A stretch of DNA of 64,000 nt from Salinivenus iranica (lineage in GTDB: Bacteria; Bacteroidota; Rhodothermia; Rhodothermales; Salinibacteraceae): the NCBI GenBank assembly GCA_002894665.1, contig NCRB01000008.1:30291-94290 (forward strand). Direction: 5' to 3'. Position 1 is the first letter of the stretch; the number at the start of each line of letters is the position of its first letter. Positions 38,349 through 47,911 of this stretch are shown piece after piece. The translations under genes and the position numbers were made by a program. A model generated the notes under the pieces. The model ran no database searches and was not told the origin of the DNA. It saw only the letters and a list, made by a program, of their open reading frames with translations.

Positions 38349-39320
38349 ATGAGTGCGCAGTCCGACGAAGAGACTCCCCACGTGGAGGGCACCGTCACCC
38401 GCTCCACGGGCAGTTGGTACGAGGTGCAGGTCGGGGACCGCGTCATTCCCTCCCGCGTCCGCGGAAAGTTTCGCCTGACGCGCCAGGATGTCACCAATCC
38501 GGTGGCGGTGGGGGACCGGGTGACGCTCCGCATCAACGACGAGGACGAGACCGGCTTCATCACCGACATCCACGCGCGCACGAACAAGCTGAGTCGCCGG
38601 GCCGCCGGCCATCGCCCCGGCGAGGAGCATGTGATGGTGGCGAACGTGGATCGGGTCTGGATCATGCAGTCGGTGAAACGCCCACGGTTCAACCCTGCGT
38701 TCATCGACCGCCTGCTCGTGGCCGCCGCCGTCAACGATCTGCCCGCCGGCCTCATCATCAACAAGATGGACCTGATGGGCCCCGGGGAGCAGCCGGGGGT
38801 CATGGATCTGCACCTTCGCTACGACGATCTCGGGTACCCGGTCCTCCCCACCAGTGCGGCCGGCGGCGCGGGCCTGGAGCGGGTGCGGGAGGCGCTCACG
38901 AACCAGACGAGCGTCATCACGGGGCCGTCGGGGACCGGAAAGTCCAGTCTTCTCAACGCGATTGAGCCCGGGCTCGACGTAGAAACGGGCGAGGTGAGCG
39001 ACAGCACCCGGAAGGGCACCCACACCACGACCCACGCAGAACTGCACGCGCTCTCGTTCGGCGGGTACGTGGTGGATACGCCCGGCATCCGCGAGTTTGG
39101 CCTGCGCGACGTGCACCCGAAGGACCTTGCCCACTTTTTCCCCGACCTCGCCCCGTACGTCAACGCCTGCAAGTTTCCAGATTGCACGCACGACCACGAG
39201 CCGGGCTGTGCCATCAAGGACGCCGTGGACCGCGGCCACGTGCACCCGGCCCGCTACGAGAGCTACCTCCACATCCTCCAGTCGCTCCAGAACGCCGAGG
39301 AACGACGGCGCCCGGAGTAG
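38349..39320 (+). CDS. rsgA: Ribosome small-subunit-dependent GTPase A
   Basis: A 323-residue circularly permuted GTPase that helps 30S maturation. An N-terminal OB-fold (about 14-75) precedes the permuted G motifs: G4 NKMDL, then G1 GPSGTGKS (192-199, Lys198) and G3 DTPG. The C-terminal zinc motif is complete: C274-x4-C279-x-H281-x5-C287. Length and motif order are canonical. It converges on topA with a 12-base gap. Confidence 0.96.
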   Translation: MSAQSDEETPHVEGTVTRSTGSWYEVQVGDRVIPSRVRGKFRLTRQDVTNPVAVGDRVTLRINDEDETGFITDIHARTNKLSRRAAGHRPGEEHVMVANVDRVWIMQSVKRPRFNPAFIDRLLVAAAVNDLPAGLIINKMDLMGPGEQPGVMDLHLRYDDLGYPVLPTSAAGGAGLERVREALTNQTSVITGPSGTGKSSLLNAIEPGLDVETGEVSDSTRKGTHTTTHAELHALSFGGYVVDTPGIREFGLRDVHPKDLAHFFPDLAPYVNACKFPDCTHDHEPGCAIKDAVDRGHVHPARYESYLHILQSLQNAEERRRPE

Positions 39321-39332
39321 GCGTCCCCCTCG

Positions 39333-41921
39333 CTAGCCACGCACCTTCTGGGTCGCAGGGTCTCCCTTGTCCGCCAGCAGGTCCAGCGCCTCGTCCATCG
39401 TTAAGGCGTCGATCGACTGGTCGTCTTTCAGGGAGGCGTTGGTGCCGTCGTGCTTCACGTACGGGCCGTAGCGCCCCGCCCACACTTCAATCGGCTCCCC
39501 GCTCTCGGGGTGATCACCAAGCACACGCTCCGGCTTGTTGCGATCTGCCTTCTGACGCAGGAGGTCCAGCGCACGGTCCAGCGTCACCGTGAGCACGTTG
39601 TCCTCCTTCTTGAGCGAGGCAAAGGTCCCCTTGTGCTTCACGTAGGGACCGAAGCGGCCGATGTTGGCCTGGATGGGCGCCCCGCTTTCGGGATGCTCCC
39701 CGAGTTCACGGGGGAGATTAATGATTTGGAGGCCGAGATCAAAGTCCACGTCCTCGGGCTCCACGCCGGGCGGCAGGGACACCCGCTTCGGACTGCCGTC
39801 TTGGTCGTCGTCGCCTAGCTGCACGTACGGACCATAGGGGCCGGACTTCAACAATACCGGCTGATCGGCCTCAGGGTGAATGCCCAATACCCGATCCCCC
39901 TGGTTCGCCTCCTCCAAAATGTCTTTCAGTTTCTCTTCCGTCGTGTCGCCGGGCGCAAGGTCGTCGGGCAGGGAGGCCGTCACCGTCGTGTCGTTCATGG
40001 GGCCCTCGACGTACGGCCCGTACTTGCCGACCCGAACGACGTACTCGCCCCACTGATCGGGAAAGTCAATCTCACTGATCGAGCGGCCGTCAATCTTGTC
40101 GAGGCCCTCCTCTACCCGCTGCTCCAGCCCCTTCTCGCCCTTGTAGAAGTCCTGGAGGTAGGGGTCCGAGGCCCGCCGCCCCCGCGCGATGTCGTCGAGG
40201 GTCTCTTCCATCTCCGCGGTAAAGTGCGTGTCGACCAGCGGCTCGAACTGGGCCTCCATGAGGTTGTTGGTGGCGAAGGCCGTGAACGTGGGCACGAGTG
40301 CGCTGCCCTGCTTCCGCACGTAGCCGCGCTTCTGAATGGTGTCGATGATGGACGCGTAGGTCGACGGACGCCCGATCCCCTCCTCTTCCAGGGTCTTCAC
40401 GAGTGAGGCCTCGGTGTATCGGGACGGCGGCTGCGTCTCGTGCCCGACCGGCTCGATTTCACGGACGCGGAGGCCGGTGTCGTCCGCCCCCTCCGCGGAC
40501 TGCTCTCCCACCGAAAGGTCCGGCAGGGGGCGCTCGCGATCTTCCAGTTCCGCCTCCGGATCGTCGGAGCCCTCAACGTAGGCGCGGAAGAAGCCCGGAA
40601 AGTCAATGTACTTGCCGGACGCCCGGAATCGCGCCGTCTCCTCCCCGGCGTCGGCGTCGAAGTACACGTTGACGTACCGAACCTGCGCATCGGCCATCTG
40701 GGTGGCCAGGGTTCGCTTCCAGATAAGGTCGTAGAGCGCCCCCTCCATTCCCGTCAGGCCGAGTTCGTCTTTCGTCTGCATCTCGGACCCGGCCGGACGG
40801 ATGGCCTCGTGGGCCTCCTGGGCGCTGTCGGACGAGCTGTACTGCCGAACCCCGTTACTCAAAAACTCGTCCCCGTACCGTTCCGCCACGGTCTTCCGGG
40901 CGCCCGTCACCGCCTCCTTCGACAGGTTGGTTGAGTCCGTCCGCATGTACGTGATGTACCCGTTCTCGTACAGCCGCTGGGCGATGCTCATGGTGCGGCC
41001 CGACGACAGGTTGAGCTTTCGGTTGGCCTCCTGTTGGAGCGTGGACGTGATGAAGGGCGCGTATGGGGATTTCGATCGCGTGCGCTCCTTCCGGTCCGCC
41101 ACGCGCCAGGGCCGGTCCGGAAGGCGCTCCGCCAGCGCCGTGGCCTCTTCCTCGTCCAGCAGGCGAACGTCTTCCCCTTCCGTAATTTCCTCTTTGAGCC
41201 GCCCCGTATCCTCGTCAAAGTCCTTGCCCGCCGCCAGGCGAACGCCCCCGAGGTGGGTCATCTCGGCCTCGAAGCCGACGCCTTCTTTCCGAAGCTGGGC
41301 CGTCAGGTCCCAGTAGGTCGCCGGGACGAACGTGATGCGCTCCCGCTCGCGCCGGACGAGGAGCCGCACCGCCACGCTCTGAACCCGCCCCGCCGAGAGC
41401 TTCGGCTTGATCTTGCGCCAGAGCAGCGGGGAGATCGAATAGCCCACCAGACGATCAAGGATGCGGCGGGCCTGCTGCGCTTCTACCAGGTGCTCGTCGA
41501 TGCCGCGGGTGTTTTCGAGGGCTTGCTGAATGGCCTCCTCGGTGATCTCGTGGAAAACCATGCGCTCGACCGGGACATCCGGCTCCAGCACCTGCACCAG
41601 GTGCCACCCAATGGACTCTCCCTCCCGGTCCTCGTCGGTGGCGATGTAGAGGCTGTCGGCCTCGGCGAGGGCCTTTCGGAGTGTCTTGACAACCTCCTTC
41701 TTATCCGACGGGATGACGTAGAGGGGTTCGAATCCGTTGTCCACCTTTACGCCGAGACGAGACCAGTCCTCGTCCTTGTACTGCGCCGGGATTTCTTTGG
41801 CCGAAGCGGGCAGATCGCGGATGTGGCCCATGCTGGCCTCGATTCGAAATCCGTCCGACGGCAAAAAGGCGCGGATCGTGCGCGCTTTCGTCGGGGACTC
41901 AACAACGACAAGGTGCTTCAT
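39333..41921 (-). CDS. topA: DNA topoisomerase I
   Basis: An 862-residue type IA topoisomerase relaxing negative supercoils. It has an N-terminal Toprim domain (HLVVVESPTKARTI; acidic DEDRE near residues 95-99) and catalytic Tyr325 in GYITYMRTDST. The C terminus carries four repeated GPYV-type modules (KYGPYVEGP, GPYGPYVQLG, RFGPYVKHKG, RYGPYVKHDG), not Cys4 zinc ribbons; the whole protein contains no cysteine. The frame upstream of MKHLVVVES adds 16 residues and is rejected. It stands alone between rsgA and dps. Confidence 0.96.
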   Translation of the reverse strand: MKHLVVVESPTKARTIRAFLPSDGFRIEASMGHIRDLPASAKEIPAQYKDEDWSRLGVKVDNGFEPLYVIPSDKKEVVKTLRKALAEADSLYIATDEDREGESIGWHLVQVLEPDVPVERMVFHEITEEAIQQALENTRGIDEHLVEAQQARRILDRLVGYSISPLLWRKIKPKLSAGRVQSVAVRLLVRRERERITFVPATYWDLTAQLRKEGVGFEAEMTHLGGVRLAAGKDFDEDTGRLKEEITEGEDVRLLDEEEATALAERLPDRPWRVADRKERTRSKSPYAPFITSTLQQEANRKLNLSSGRTMSIAQRLYENGYITYMRTDSTNLSKEAVTGARKTVAERYGDEFLSNGVRQYSSSDSAQEAHEAIRPAGSEMQTKDELGLTGMEGALYDLIWKRTLATQMADAQVRYVNVYFDADAGEETARFRASGKYIDFPGFFRAYVEGSDDPEAELEDRERPLPDLSVGEQSAEGADDTGLRVREIEPVGHETQPPSRYTEASLVKTLEEEGIGRPSTYASIIDTIQKRGYVRKQGSALVPTFTAFATNNLMEAQFEPLVDTHFTAEMEETLDDIARGRRASDPYLQDFYKGEKGLEQRVEEGLDKIDGRSISEIDFPDQWGEYVVRVGKYGPYVEGPMNDTTVTASLPDDLAPGDTTEEKLKDILEEANQGDRVLGIHPEADQPVLLKSGPYGPYVQLGDDDQDGSPKRVSLPPGVEPEDVDFDLGLQIINLPRELGEHPESGAPIQANIGRFGPYVKHKGTFASLKKEDNVLTVTLDRALDLLRQKADRNKPERVLGDHPESGEPIEVWAGRYGPYVKHDGTNASLKDDQSIDALTMDEALDLLADKGDPATQKVRG

Positions 41922-42104
41922 GGGAAAGAAATGGGGAAAAGAGCAGTGCAAAAGCGGGCCTCGCAGCACGTGGAAGGTCGCGACTGCGAGAAAGTATATA
42001 CGGCGTCAAGCGCACGCTCATTCCGCAAGGGTCGTTCCTGGACGGACTGTAATCTCTCTGTTTTCGGACACGGTTCGTCCCTCGCCGAACGGCACGGGCG
42101 CTCA

Positions 42105-42148
42105 TTAAACACGAACGGCCTGTCGCCCCATGATGGACGACAGGCCGT
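42105..42148 (-). terminator. Rho-independent terminator of dps
   Basis: An 11-bp perfect stem, ACGGCCTGTCG / CGACAGGCCGT (42115-42125 with 42138-42148), 26 bases past the dps stop. On the minus strand it is followed by TCGTGTTTAATG. The T tract is short. Confidence 0.6.
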
Positions 42149-42174
42149 CGCTGATCAGATCGTCTAGGCGTGGA

Positions 42175-42792
42175 CTATCCCTGGACGGGCTCGTCGGCCG
42201 TCAGGCCCATCTCCAGAGAGTCCTCCCCGAGCAGATGGTCGATGTGGTGGGCACGGTCCTCCACCTTCGTCAGCACCTTCTGGAGCACGCGCTTGGTGCC
42301 GTGGTCGCCGTGATCAATGGCGAGATCGATGGCCTCTCGCAGCTGTCCGGCCAGCACCCGCTCTCCGTCCAGGTCGTGCTGAAGCATTTTGCGGAGGCGG
42401 TAGGTGCCCTCCGGCTCGTGCGTCACGTGTGACAGCTCGGACTGCTCCGCGGGGCTGCTCGTCGGGATGCCGCCGAGGGCCGTGATGCGCTCGGCCACCC
42501 GGTCCACGTACTTGTGGACTTCCGTGTAGTGCTCCTCAAAGAAGGCGTGCAGGTCGGGGAACTGCGGGCCCTCCACGAGCCAATGGTGCTTGTGATACTG
42601 GTGGTAGAGGGTCCAGAGGGTGCACTGAATCTCATCGAGCTTCGGAATGAGCTGCTCGGCAGCCTCCGGGGCAATCCCGACAGGGTTTTCCTCAATCATC
42701 TGCTGGGGGCGCCAGGGCTCCCCATGGGTGGTGTCGCTCTGCTTGGTCTGGGTCGTGGTAGCCATATCTGGTTGGGTCGATTGGTTCGACAT
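42175..42792 (-). CDS. dps: Dps/ferritin-like DNA-protection protein
   Basis: A 205-residue four-helix ferritin-like protein. The Dps ferroxidase residues lie in LYHQYHKHHWLVEGPQFPDLHAFFEEHY, interpreted as His, then Asp and Glu one turn apart across the subunit interface. An N-terminal Thr/Gln-rich tail of about 45 residues precedes the core. Members oxidise and store iron with peroxide and protect DNA. Start at Met1 or Met10 (MATTTQTK). The gene is divergent from ppdK across 319 bases, with three TGTCAG repeats just upstream. Confidence 0.88.
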   Translation of the reverse strand: MSNQSTQPDMATTTQTKQSDTTHGEPWRPQQMIEENPVGIAPEAAEQLIPKLDEIQCTLWTLYHQYHKHHWLVEGPQFPDLHAFFEEHYTEVHKYVDRVAERITALGGIPTSSPAEQSELSHVTHEPEGTYRLRKMLQHDLDGERVLAGQLREAIDLAIDHGDHGTKRVLQKVLTKVEDRAHHIDHLLGEDSLEMGLTADEPVQG

Positions 42793-42825
42793 CTCGTTCG
42801 TGATGCAAAGGCCGAAGCGCGGCGG

Positions 42826-42848
42826 TGTCAGTCCTGTCAGGGTGTCAG
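42826..42848. promoter_or_regulatory. Triple TGTCAG direct repeat upstream of dps
   Basis: TGTCAG at 42826, 42835 and 42843, spaced 9 and 8 bases, 34-56 bases before the dps start. It could be a regulator-binding cluster; weak evidence. Confidence 0.25.
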
Positions 42849-43055
42849 CGGGATGCTCGTGACAGGGTGGCGTTGAATGGCGATTGTTGGTGTGTATTGT
42901 GTTGCTGATTGGGGTACACCATTACGCACAAAGCCAATGCCAAACCCGACGGACATCTCGTCCCCCTTCGTCCCTTCCGACCTTGTAACACCAAGGACGT
43001 CCGGCAAACTGTTTCCAATCCGTTAAGTGCGCCTGGACCGGTCCTGCGCGCCATC

Positions 43056-43075
43056 TGTTGGAAGCCCTTCCAACA
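43056..43075. promoter_or_regulatory. Palindrome TGTTGGAAG-CC-CTTCCAACA upstream of ppdK
   Basis: Perfect 9-bp arms with a 2-base spacer, ending 36 bases before the ppdK ATG. The TGGAAG/CTTCCA core with the same spacing recurs upstream of the acyl-CoA dehydrogenase gene at 9839-9852. Candidate operator or 5'-UTR hairpin. Confidence 0.45.
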
Positions 43076-43111
43076 TCTCGTCACACATCTCCGCTCGCTT
43101 CCTTCTCCGTT

Positions 43112-45781
43112 ATGCCTGACCTCCAGCCCACTTCGACCGACACACAGCTGATCTACCGATTTGGCAACGGCGTGGCCGACGGCGACCGCACGCAGAAGGC
43201 CCTGCTCGGAGGCAAGGGGGCCAACCTCAACGAAATGAGCGCCATTGGCCTGCCGGTGCCGCCCGGGTACACCATCCCCACCGACGTGTGCCAGTATTAC
43301 GTACGGCACGAGGGATCCTGGCCGGAGGGGCTCGCCGAGGCGGTGCGGGACGGCATTCGCCACACGGAGGATGCGATGGACCTGCGCTTCGGGGACCCCG
43401 CCCGTCCGCTTCTCGTCTCCGTGCGGAGCGGCGCGGCGCAGTCCATGCCCGGCATGATGGACACGGTGCTCAATCTGGGCCTGAACGACGAGGTGGCCGA
43501 GGGCCTCGCCCGTATGATGGACGACAAGCGGGTCGCCTTCGACGCCTACCGTCGGTTCATCGACATGTTTGGCGACGTGGTGATGGGCGTGGACCGGAGC
43601 CGGTTCGAGAACGCGCTGTCCAACCTGAAGGAGGAGCGCGGCGTCGAAGAGGACATCGACCTCGGGGCCGAGGACCTGCGCACTCTCGTCGACCGGTACA
43701 AAGCTATCTACCGGGAGGCCACCGGTCAGTCGTTTCCGGACGACCCGAAGGAGCAGCTGGAACGAGCCATCAACGCGGTCTTCGAGTCGTGGATGAACGA
43801 GCGGGCCGTCCGCTACCGCCGCATCAACGACATCACGGGGCTCCGCGGCACGGCCGTCACCGTGCAGGCAATGGTGTTCGGCAACATGGGAGACCGCAGC
43901 GGCACCGGCGTCTGCTTCACGCGCAACCCTTCGACGGGCGAGCCGACGCTCTACGGCGAGTTCCTGCCAAATGCGCAGGGGGAAGACGTGGTGGCCGGCA
44001 TCCGCACGCCCCGCGACATTCAGGAGCTCGGCGACGAAATGCCGGGCATCTACGACCAGATCACAGAGGTCTGCGAAACGCTGGAGGAGCACTACGGCGA
44101 CATGCAGGACCTGGAGTTCACGGTGCAGGAGGGCCAGCTCTACCTCCTGCAGACGCGGGACGGCAAGCGCACCGGCCCCGCCGCCGTCCGCATCGCCGTC
44201 GACATGGTGGACGAAGGGCGGATCGACGAGGAACGGGCCGTCCGCGACCTCGTGGAGCCCCGGCACCTGGAGCAGCTCCTCCACCCCCGCTTCGCGGACG
44301 ACGCCGACTACCAGGAGGACGTCCTTGGGGAGGGCCTAGCCGCCTCTCCCGGCGCCGCGGTGGGGCAGGCGGTCTTCACCGCTGAGACCGCGGAGGCCTG
44401 GCGCGAAGCGGGCCACGACGTGATTCTCGTACGCACGGAGACAAGCCCGGAGGACGTGGGCGGAATGGACGCGGCCGAGGGCATCCTCACCGCACGAGGC
44501 GGCATGACCTCCCACGCCGCCGTGGTGGCCCGCGGCTGGGGCAAACCGTGTGTGGCCGGCTGCGACGACATTGTCGTCAACGAAGCGGAAGGCGCCTTCA
44601 CCAACGGCGACGTGACCATCGAGGAGGGCGACTGGATCTCAATTAACGGATCCACCGGCGAAGTCATCCGGGGCCGGCAGCCGCTGGTGGACCCCGAGCT
44701 GAGCGGCGAGTTTGCCCGATTCATGGAGTGGGTCGATACGTTCCGCACCATGGGCGTGCGCACCAACGCCGACACCGGCCCCGACGCCGAACAGGCAATT
44801 GAGTTTGGGGCCGAGGGGATCGGGCTCTGCCGCACTGAGCACATGTTCTTCGGCGACGAGCGCATCACGAAGATGCGGCGCATGATCCTGGCCAAGGACG
44901 ACGCGGACCGGCGCGAGGCCCTGGCCGACCTTCTTCCCTTCCAGCGCGACGACTTCCGCGAGATCTTCCGGGCGATGGACGGGCACCCCGTCACGATCCG
45001 CCTCCTCGACCCGCCCCTCCACGAATTCCTGCCCACCGACCCGGACGAGCAGGCGGCCCTGGCCCAGCGGCTCGACCGTCCCGTCGACGAGATCCAGGCC
45101 GGACTCAACGGGCTGGAGGAGTTCAACCCGATGCTCGGCCACCGCGGCTGCCGCCTGGGCGTCACGCACCCCACCATCACGGAGATGCAGGCCCGCGCCA
45201 TCTTCGAGGCCGCCCTCGACGTGCAGACCGATGGCGGCGATGTGCAGCCGGAGATCATGGTGCCCCTCATCGCCACGGAAACCGAGTTCGAAAATCAGAA
45301 GGCCCTGATCGACGACGTGGCGGACGAGGTGTTTGAGGAGCGCGGCGCCACGATTCCGTACCAGGTGGGCACGATGATCGAGGTGCCCCGGGCGGCCCTG
45401 CGGGCCGACGCCGTGGCCGAGACGGCCGACTTCTTCTCGTTCGGGACGAACGACCTGACCCAGATGACCTTCGGCTTCAGCCGCGACGACGCCGGGTCGT
45501 TCCTCCCGTATTATGTCGAGAACGACCTGCTGGAGCACGACCCGTTCCGCGTCCTCGATCAGGACGGCGTGGGCGAACTGGTGCAGACGGCCACCGAGCG
45601 CGGACGAGCCGCCTCTGAGTCTTTGAAGGTGGGCATTTGTGGGGAGCACGGGGGTGAGCCGGCCTCGGTCCGCTTCTGTTACCAGGCAGGGCTGGACTAC
45701 GTGTCGTGCTCACCCTACCGCGTACCGGTGGCCCGCCTGGCGGCGGCGCAGTCGGCCCTGCTTGCGGACGCGGACACCTAA
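43112..45781 (+). CDS. ppdK: Pyruvate, phosphate dikinase
   Basis: An 889-residue PPDK, normal length, interconverting pyruvate + ATP + Pi with phosphoenolpyruvate + AMP + PPi. It has an N-terminal nucleotide domain ([22 protein letters not shown]), the phosphohistidine His468 in [13 protein letters not shown], and a C-terminal PEP/pyruvate barrel with Cys866 in [19 protein letters not shown]. The start is the ATG before PDLQPTSTD; upstream in-frame codons are not conserved. With eno it supports gluconeogenesis from pyruvate. A perfect 9-bp-arm palindrome sits in its leader. Confidence 0.97.
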   Translation: MPDLQPTSTDTQLIYRFGNGVADGDRTQKALLGGKGANLNEMSAIGLPVPPGYTIPTDVCQYYVRHEGSWPEGLAEAVRDGIRHTEDAMDLRFGDPARPLLVSVRSGAAQSMPGMMDTVLNLGLNDEVAEGLARMMDDKRVAFDAYRRFIDMFGDVVMGVDRSRFENALSNLKEERGVEEDIDLGAEDLRTLVDRYKAIYREATGQSFPDDPKEQLERAINAVFESWMNERAVRYRRINDITGLRGTAVTVQAMVFGNMGDRSGTGVCFTRNPSTGEPTLYGEFLPNAQGEDVVAGIRTPRDIQELGDEMPGIYDQITEVCETLEEHYGDMQDLEFTVQEGQLYLLQTRDGKRTGPAAVRIAVDMVDEGRIDEERAVRDLVEPRHLEQLLHPRFADDADYQEDVLGEGLAASPGAAVGQAVFTAETAEAWREAGHDVILVRTETSPEDVGGMDAAEGILTARGGMTSHAAVVARGWGKPCVAGCDDIVVNEAEGAFTNGDVTIEEGDWISINGSTGEVIRGRQPLVDPELSGEFARFMEWVDTFRTMGVRTNADTGPDAEQAIEFGAEGIGLCRTEHMFFGDERITKMRRMILAKDDADRREALADLLPFQRDDFREIFRAMDGHPVTIRLLDPPLHEFLPTDPDEQAALAQRLDRPVDEIQAGLNGLEEFNPMLGHRGCRLGVTHPTITEMQARAIFEAALDVQTDGGDVQPEIMVPLIATETEFENQKALIDDVADEVFEERGATIPYQVGTMIEVPRAALRADAVAETADFFSFGTNDLTQMTFGFSRDDAGSFLPYYVENDLLEHDPFRVLDQDGVGELVQTATERGRAASESLKVGICGEHGGEPASVRFCYQAGLDYVSCSPYRVPVARLAAAQSALLADADT

Positions 45782-45887
45782 GCGTCTCTGACAATACCAG
45801 TACTGTTGATCTGAAACACTCTCCCTTCGTCGCTCCAGACTTGATCTATTGCATCAGTCGCGCCCCAAAAGCACTCGTTTCCTCCGG

Positions 45888-47192
45888 TCACCGCGCAGCC
45901 CGGTGACTACTCGGTCGCACTCCACGAGCACTTCTTCGCTTACGCTCAGGGCGCTTCGCTCCCAGCACAGCCGAGAAGCCTCCCCGAAGGAGGCGGCTTC
46001 GCCAGGAAGATGTCTCGACCGTGCTCGAAATGACGTGCTGGGTTTTCGGGATTTTGAGTTCGATTCTGGTCACCCCGTTCCCTCCCAGCACCTGCCGCGC
46101 CGACCGGGCCACCTCCAGGGCCATCTCGCAGTTGTTGCGCTTGGCGAGGGACACCTGCTGCGGGCGCATGGTGTCCTCGTCCTTGAGGGTGCCCAGGCGC
46201 CAGTTGAGAAGCTGGGCCTTCGTGATTTCCTGCACCATTTCGACCAGGCGCTCCTGGATGAGCTGGAAGTTGCCAATGGGCTGGTCGAACTGCCTGCGAT
46301 TGACGGCGTGCTGGCGGGCCGCGTCGTAACAGGCCATTGCGGCCCCGACCACGCCCCAGCAGATGCCGTACCGCGCCTGGGTAAGACACGAAAGCGGCCC
46401 CTTGAGGCCGTCCACGTGTGGCAGCACCGCCGCGTCGGGTACCCGTACACTGTCGAGCACTACCTCGCTGGTGACGGCCGCGCGGAGCGACCACGTGTCG
46501 TCGATGGTCGGCGTGGAGACGCCGTCGCGGTCCGTCTCAACAAGAAAGCCACGCACCACGTCGTCCTCGTCCTTCGCCCAAATCACGGCCACGTCCGCGA
46601 TTGAGGCATTGGTGGACCACCGCTTGTGCCCGTCCAGCACCCAGCCGTCGCCGTCGCGGCGGGCGCGGGTCTGCATCTCGGCCGGGTTGGAGCCCACCTC
46701 CGGCTCGGTAAGGCCGAAACAGCCGATGGCCTCGCCCTGGGCCAGCGGGGGGAGCCATCGCTCCTTCTGCGCCTCGCTCCCGTAGCGCAGGATGGGGTAC
46801 ATCACCAGCGACCCCGTCACCGAGCAAAACGATCGAAGCCCCGAATCGCCCCGCTCCACCTCCTGCATCATGAGGCCGTACACGAGATTGCTGTGCCCGC
46901 CCCCGCCGTATTTCTCGGGCAGGTGCGGGCCCAGGAGGCCCTGCTCGGCAAACGCCGGAATGAGATGGCGCGGAAAATCGGCCCGCTGTGCGTGCTTTTC
47001 AATGATCGGCTCCACCTCATCCGTCACGAAGGCCCGGACTTCATCCCGCACGGCCTTCGCTTCGTCGGGAAGCAGGGCGTCGAGGTCGTAAAAATCCGGG
47101 GCCTCAAACGCGGAGGGGTCCCACGTAGGGGTCCCGGTCTCCGGCGTTCCATTGGAGGTGGAAGGATCGATCGTCTTGTTGGAAGCGGACAT
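45888..47192 (-). CDS. Glutaryl-CoA-dehydrogenase-type acyl-CoA dehydrogenase, 3'-truncated, probably inactive
   Basis: A 434-residue open frame that follows the short ACAD family well from about residue 40 to 374: FGLTEPEVGSNPAEMQTRAR (FAD/substrate signature), HKRWSTNASIADVAVIWAKD and LEVARSARQVLGGNGV. After V374 homology stops; the expected end (a YEGTHD-type segment with the catalytic Glu and about 40 residues) is missing in all frames. The last 60 residues are basic (GAKRPERKRRSARGVRP), unlike the local proteome, and are read from repeat-like DNA. The protein should lack its catalytic base. Functionally this is likely a pseudogene. Confidence 0.7.
   Translation of the reverse strand: MSASNKTIDPSTSNGTPETGTPTWDPSAFEAPDFYDLDALLPDEAKAVRDEVRAFVTDEVEPIIEKHAQRADFPRHLIPAFAEQGLLGPHLPEKYGGGGHSNLVYGLMMQEVERGDSGLRSFCSVTGSLVMYPILRYGSEAQKERWLPPLAQGEAIGCFGLTEPEVGSNPAEMQTRARRDGDGWVLDGHKRWSTNASIADVAVIWAKDEDDVVRGFLVETDRDGVSTPTIDDTWSLRAAVTSEVVLDSVRVPDAAVLPHVDGLKGPLSCLTQARYGICWGVVGAAMACYDAARQHAVNRRQFDQPIGNFQLIQERLVEMVQEITKAQLLNWRLGTLKDEDTMRPQQVSLAKRNNCEMALEVARSARQVLGGNGVTRIELKIPKTQHVISSTVETSSWRSRLLRGGFSAVLGAKRPERKRRSARGVRPSSHRAAR
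45903..46035 (-). repeat. Dispersed-repeat-like element replacing the 3' end of the dehydrogenase gene
   Basis: On the minus strand it reads CGTCATTTCGAGCA, then GTCGAGACATCTTC, a GCCTCC/GGAGGC stem-loop (45978-45994), GAGCGAAGCGCCCTGAGCG and TAAGCGAAG. Such CGTCATT...GAGACATCT and GAGCGAAGCG strings resemble intergenic repeats common in Bacteroidota and Rhodothermota, which is recollection and not a search result. It provides the foreign-looking C-terminal codons of the truncated gene. Confidence 0.4.
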
Positions 47193-47250
47193 GGGGCAGC
47201 GTGTGTTGGATGAAAACCAGTCGTGTCGGCGGACGTACCCGGGCGCTCTA

Positions 47251-47279
47251 TTGACGATGGACACGCAATAGGCTACGTT
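47251..47279 (+). promoter_or_regulatory. Candidate promoter of the small barrel-like gene
   Basis: TTGACG, 17-base spacer, TACGTT (5 of 6 and 3 of 6), about 100 bases before the gene at 47380. The -35 box is identical to that of the histidine-kinase promoter. Confidence 0.35.
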
Positions 47280-47379
47280 CGGAACGGTCTCGTGGTATGC
47301 CGATCCGAATGGACGCCTGAACGGGTTGGACGGCTGCTACGATCAGTCCCTCTGCTTGATTCCCCGACTCCCCCTCCCC

Positions 47380-47883
47380 ATGCGATCTCGCCTTTCCGCT
47401 TTCGTCCTTGCGCTCGGCCTCCTCCTGACGCTTGTGCCGGACGCCGACGCCCAGCGCACCACCCGCTACGGCGTGGGGCTCCAGGTGCTCGGCACCACGG
47501 TGGACAACAACCTGGGCCCGGGCTTTCGCTTTCGTGCGTCGGCCCCGCTCAACCAGGACATCTCGCTCGGCTTCGGGACCGCCTTTACGGGCTATATCTT
47601 CGAGGGACGCGACGACGCCTCGTACGCATTCGATCCGCAGGCGTCCCTGATCGTGACCCTGCCGGGAACGGGACAGGAGAGTCCCTACATCCTGGGCGGG
47701 CCGGGCGTCTACCTGCCGTTCGGCAATACGGATGCGACGAGCGGCCCCACGTTTCACCTCGGGGTGGGCAAGGTGTGGCTCCTGAACGAAAGCTCCTTCT
47801 ATGCGGAGGTGAACCCGGCCCTATACGTGGGACAGGAATCGACGCGGCTCCTGTTTCCGCTCCGTGTCGGGGTCATTTTTTGA
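47380..47883 (+). CDS. Small outer-membrane barrel-like protein, hypothetical
   Basis: A 167-residue protein with a signal peptide (FVLALGLLLTLVPDADAQ). Alternating strands follow (RYGVGLQVLGTTVDN, DISLGFGTAFTGYIF), and the last residue is Phe (LLFPLRVGVIF), as expected of BAM substrates. It resembles the protein at 4010-4504 in size and style, though clear homology was not established. Role unknown. It is divergent from the truncated dehydrogenase and convergent with the HAS-barrel gene. Confidence 0.7.
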   Translation: MRSRLSAFVLALGLLLTLVPDADAQRTTRYGVGLQVLGTTVDNNLGPGFRFRASAPLNQDISLGFGTAFTGYIFEGRDDASYAFDPQASLIVTLPGTGQESPYILGGPGVYLPFGNTDATSGPTFHLGVGKVWLLNESSFYAEVNPALYVGQESTRLLFPLRVGVIF

Positions 47884-47911
47884 TCGAGCCCGTCCACTCG
47901 TGGGGGCCCGG

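Larger units (their letters stand above)
42793..43111. other. Divergent dps-ppdK intergenic region
   Basis: 319 bases without a gene. It holds three TGTCAG direct repeats near dps, a GGACCGGTCC palindrome (43035-43044) and the TGTTGGAAG/CTTCCAACA palindrome near ppdK. No tRNA or small coding frame was recognised. Confidence 0.6.

Noticed and set aside
41724..41738. GGTTCGAATCC, a tRNA T-loop look-alike
   Set aside because: It lies inside the conserved coding region of topA without acceptor or anticodon arms.
45782..45887. Possible small gene between ppdK and the truncated dehydrogenase
   Set aside because: No frame with sensible composition or ribosome-binding context was found; treated as intergenic.
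46055..46075. TTCGATTC near the dehydrogenase breakpoint, suggesting a tRNA 3' end and an integration site
   Set aside because: The flanking bases do not form a T stem and no upstream tRNA arms are present.
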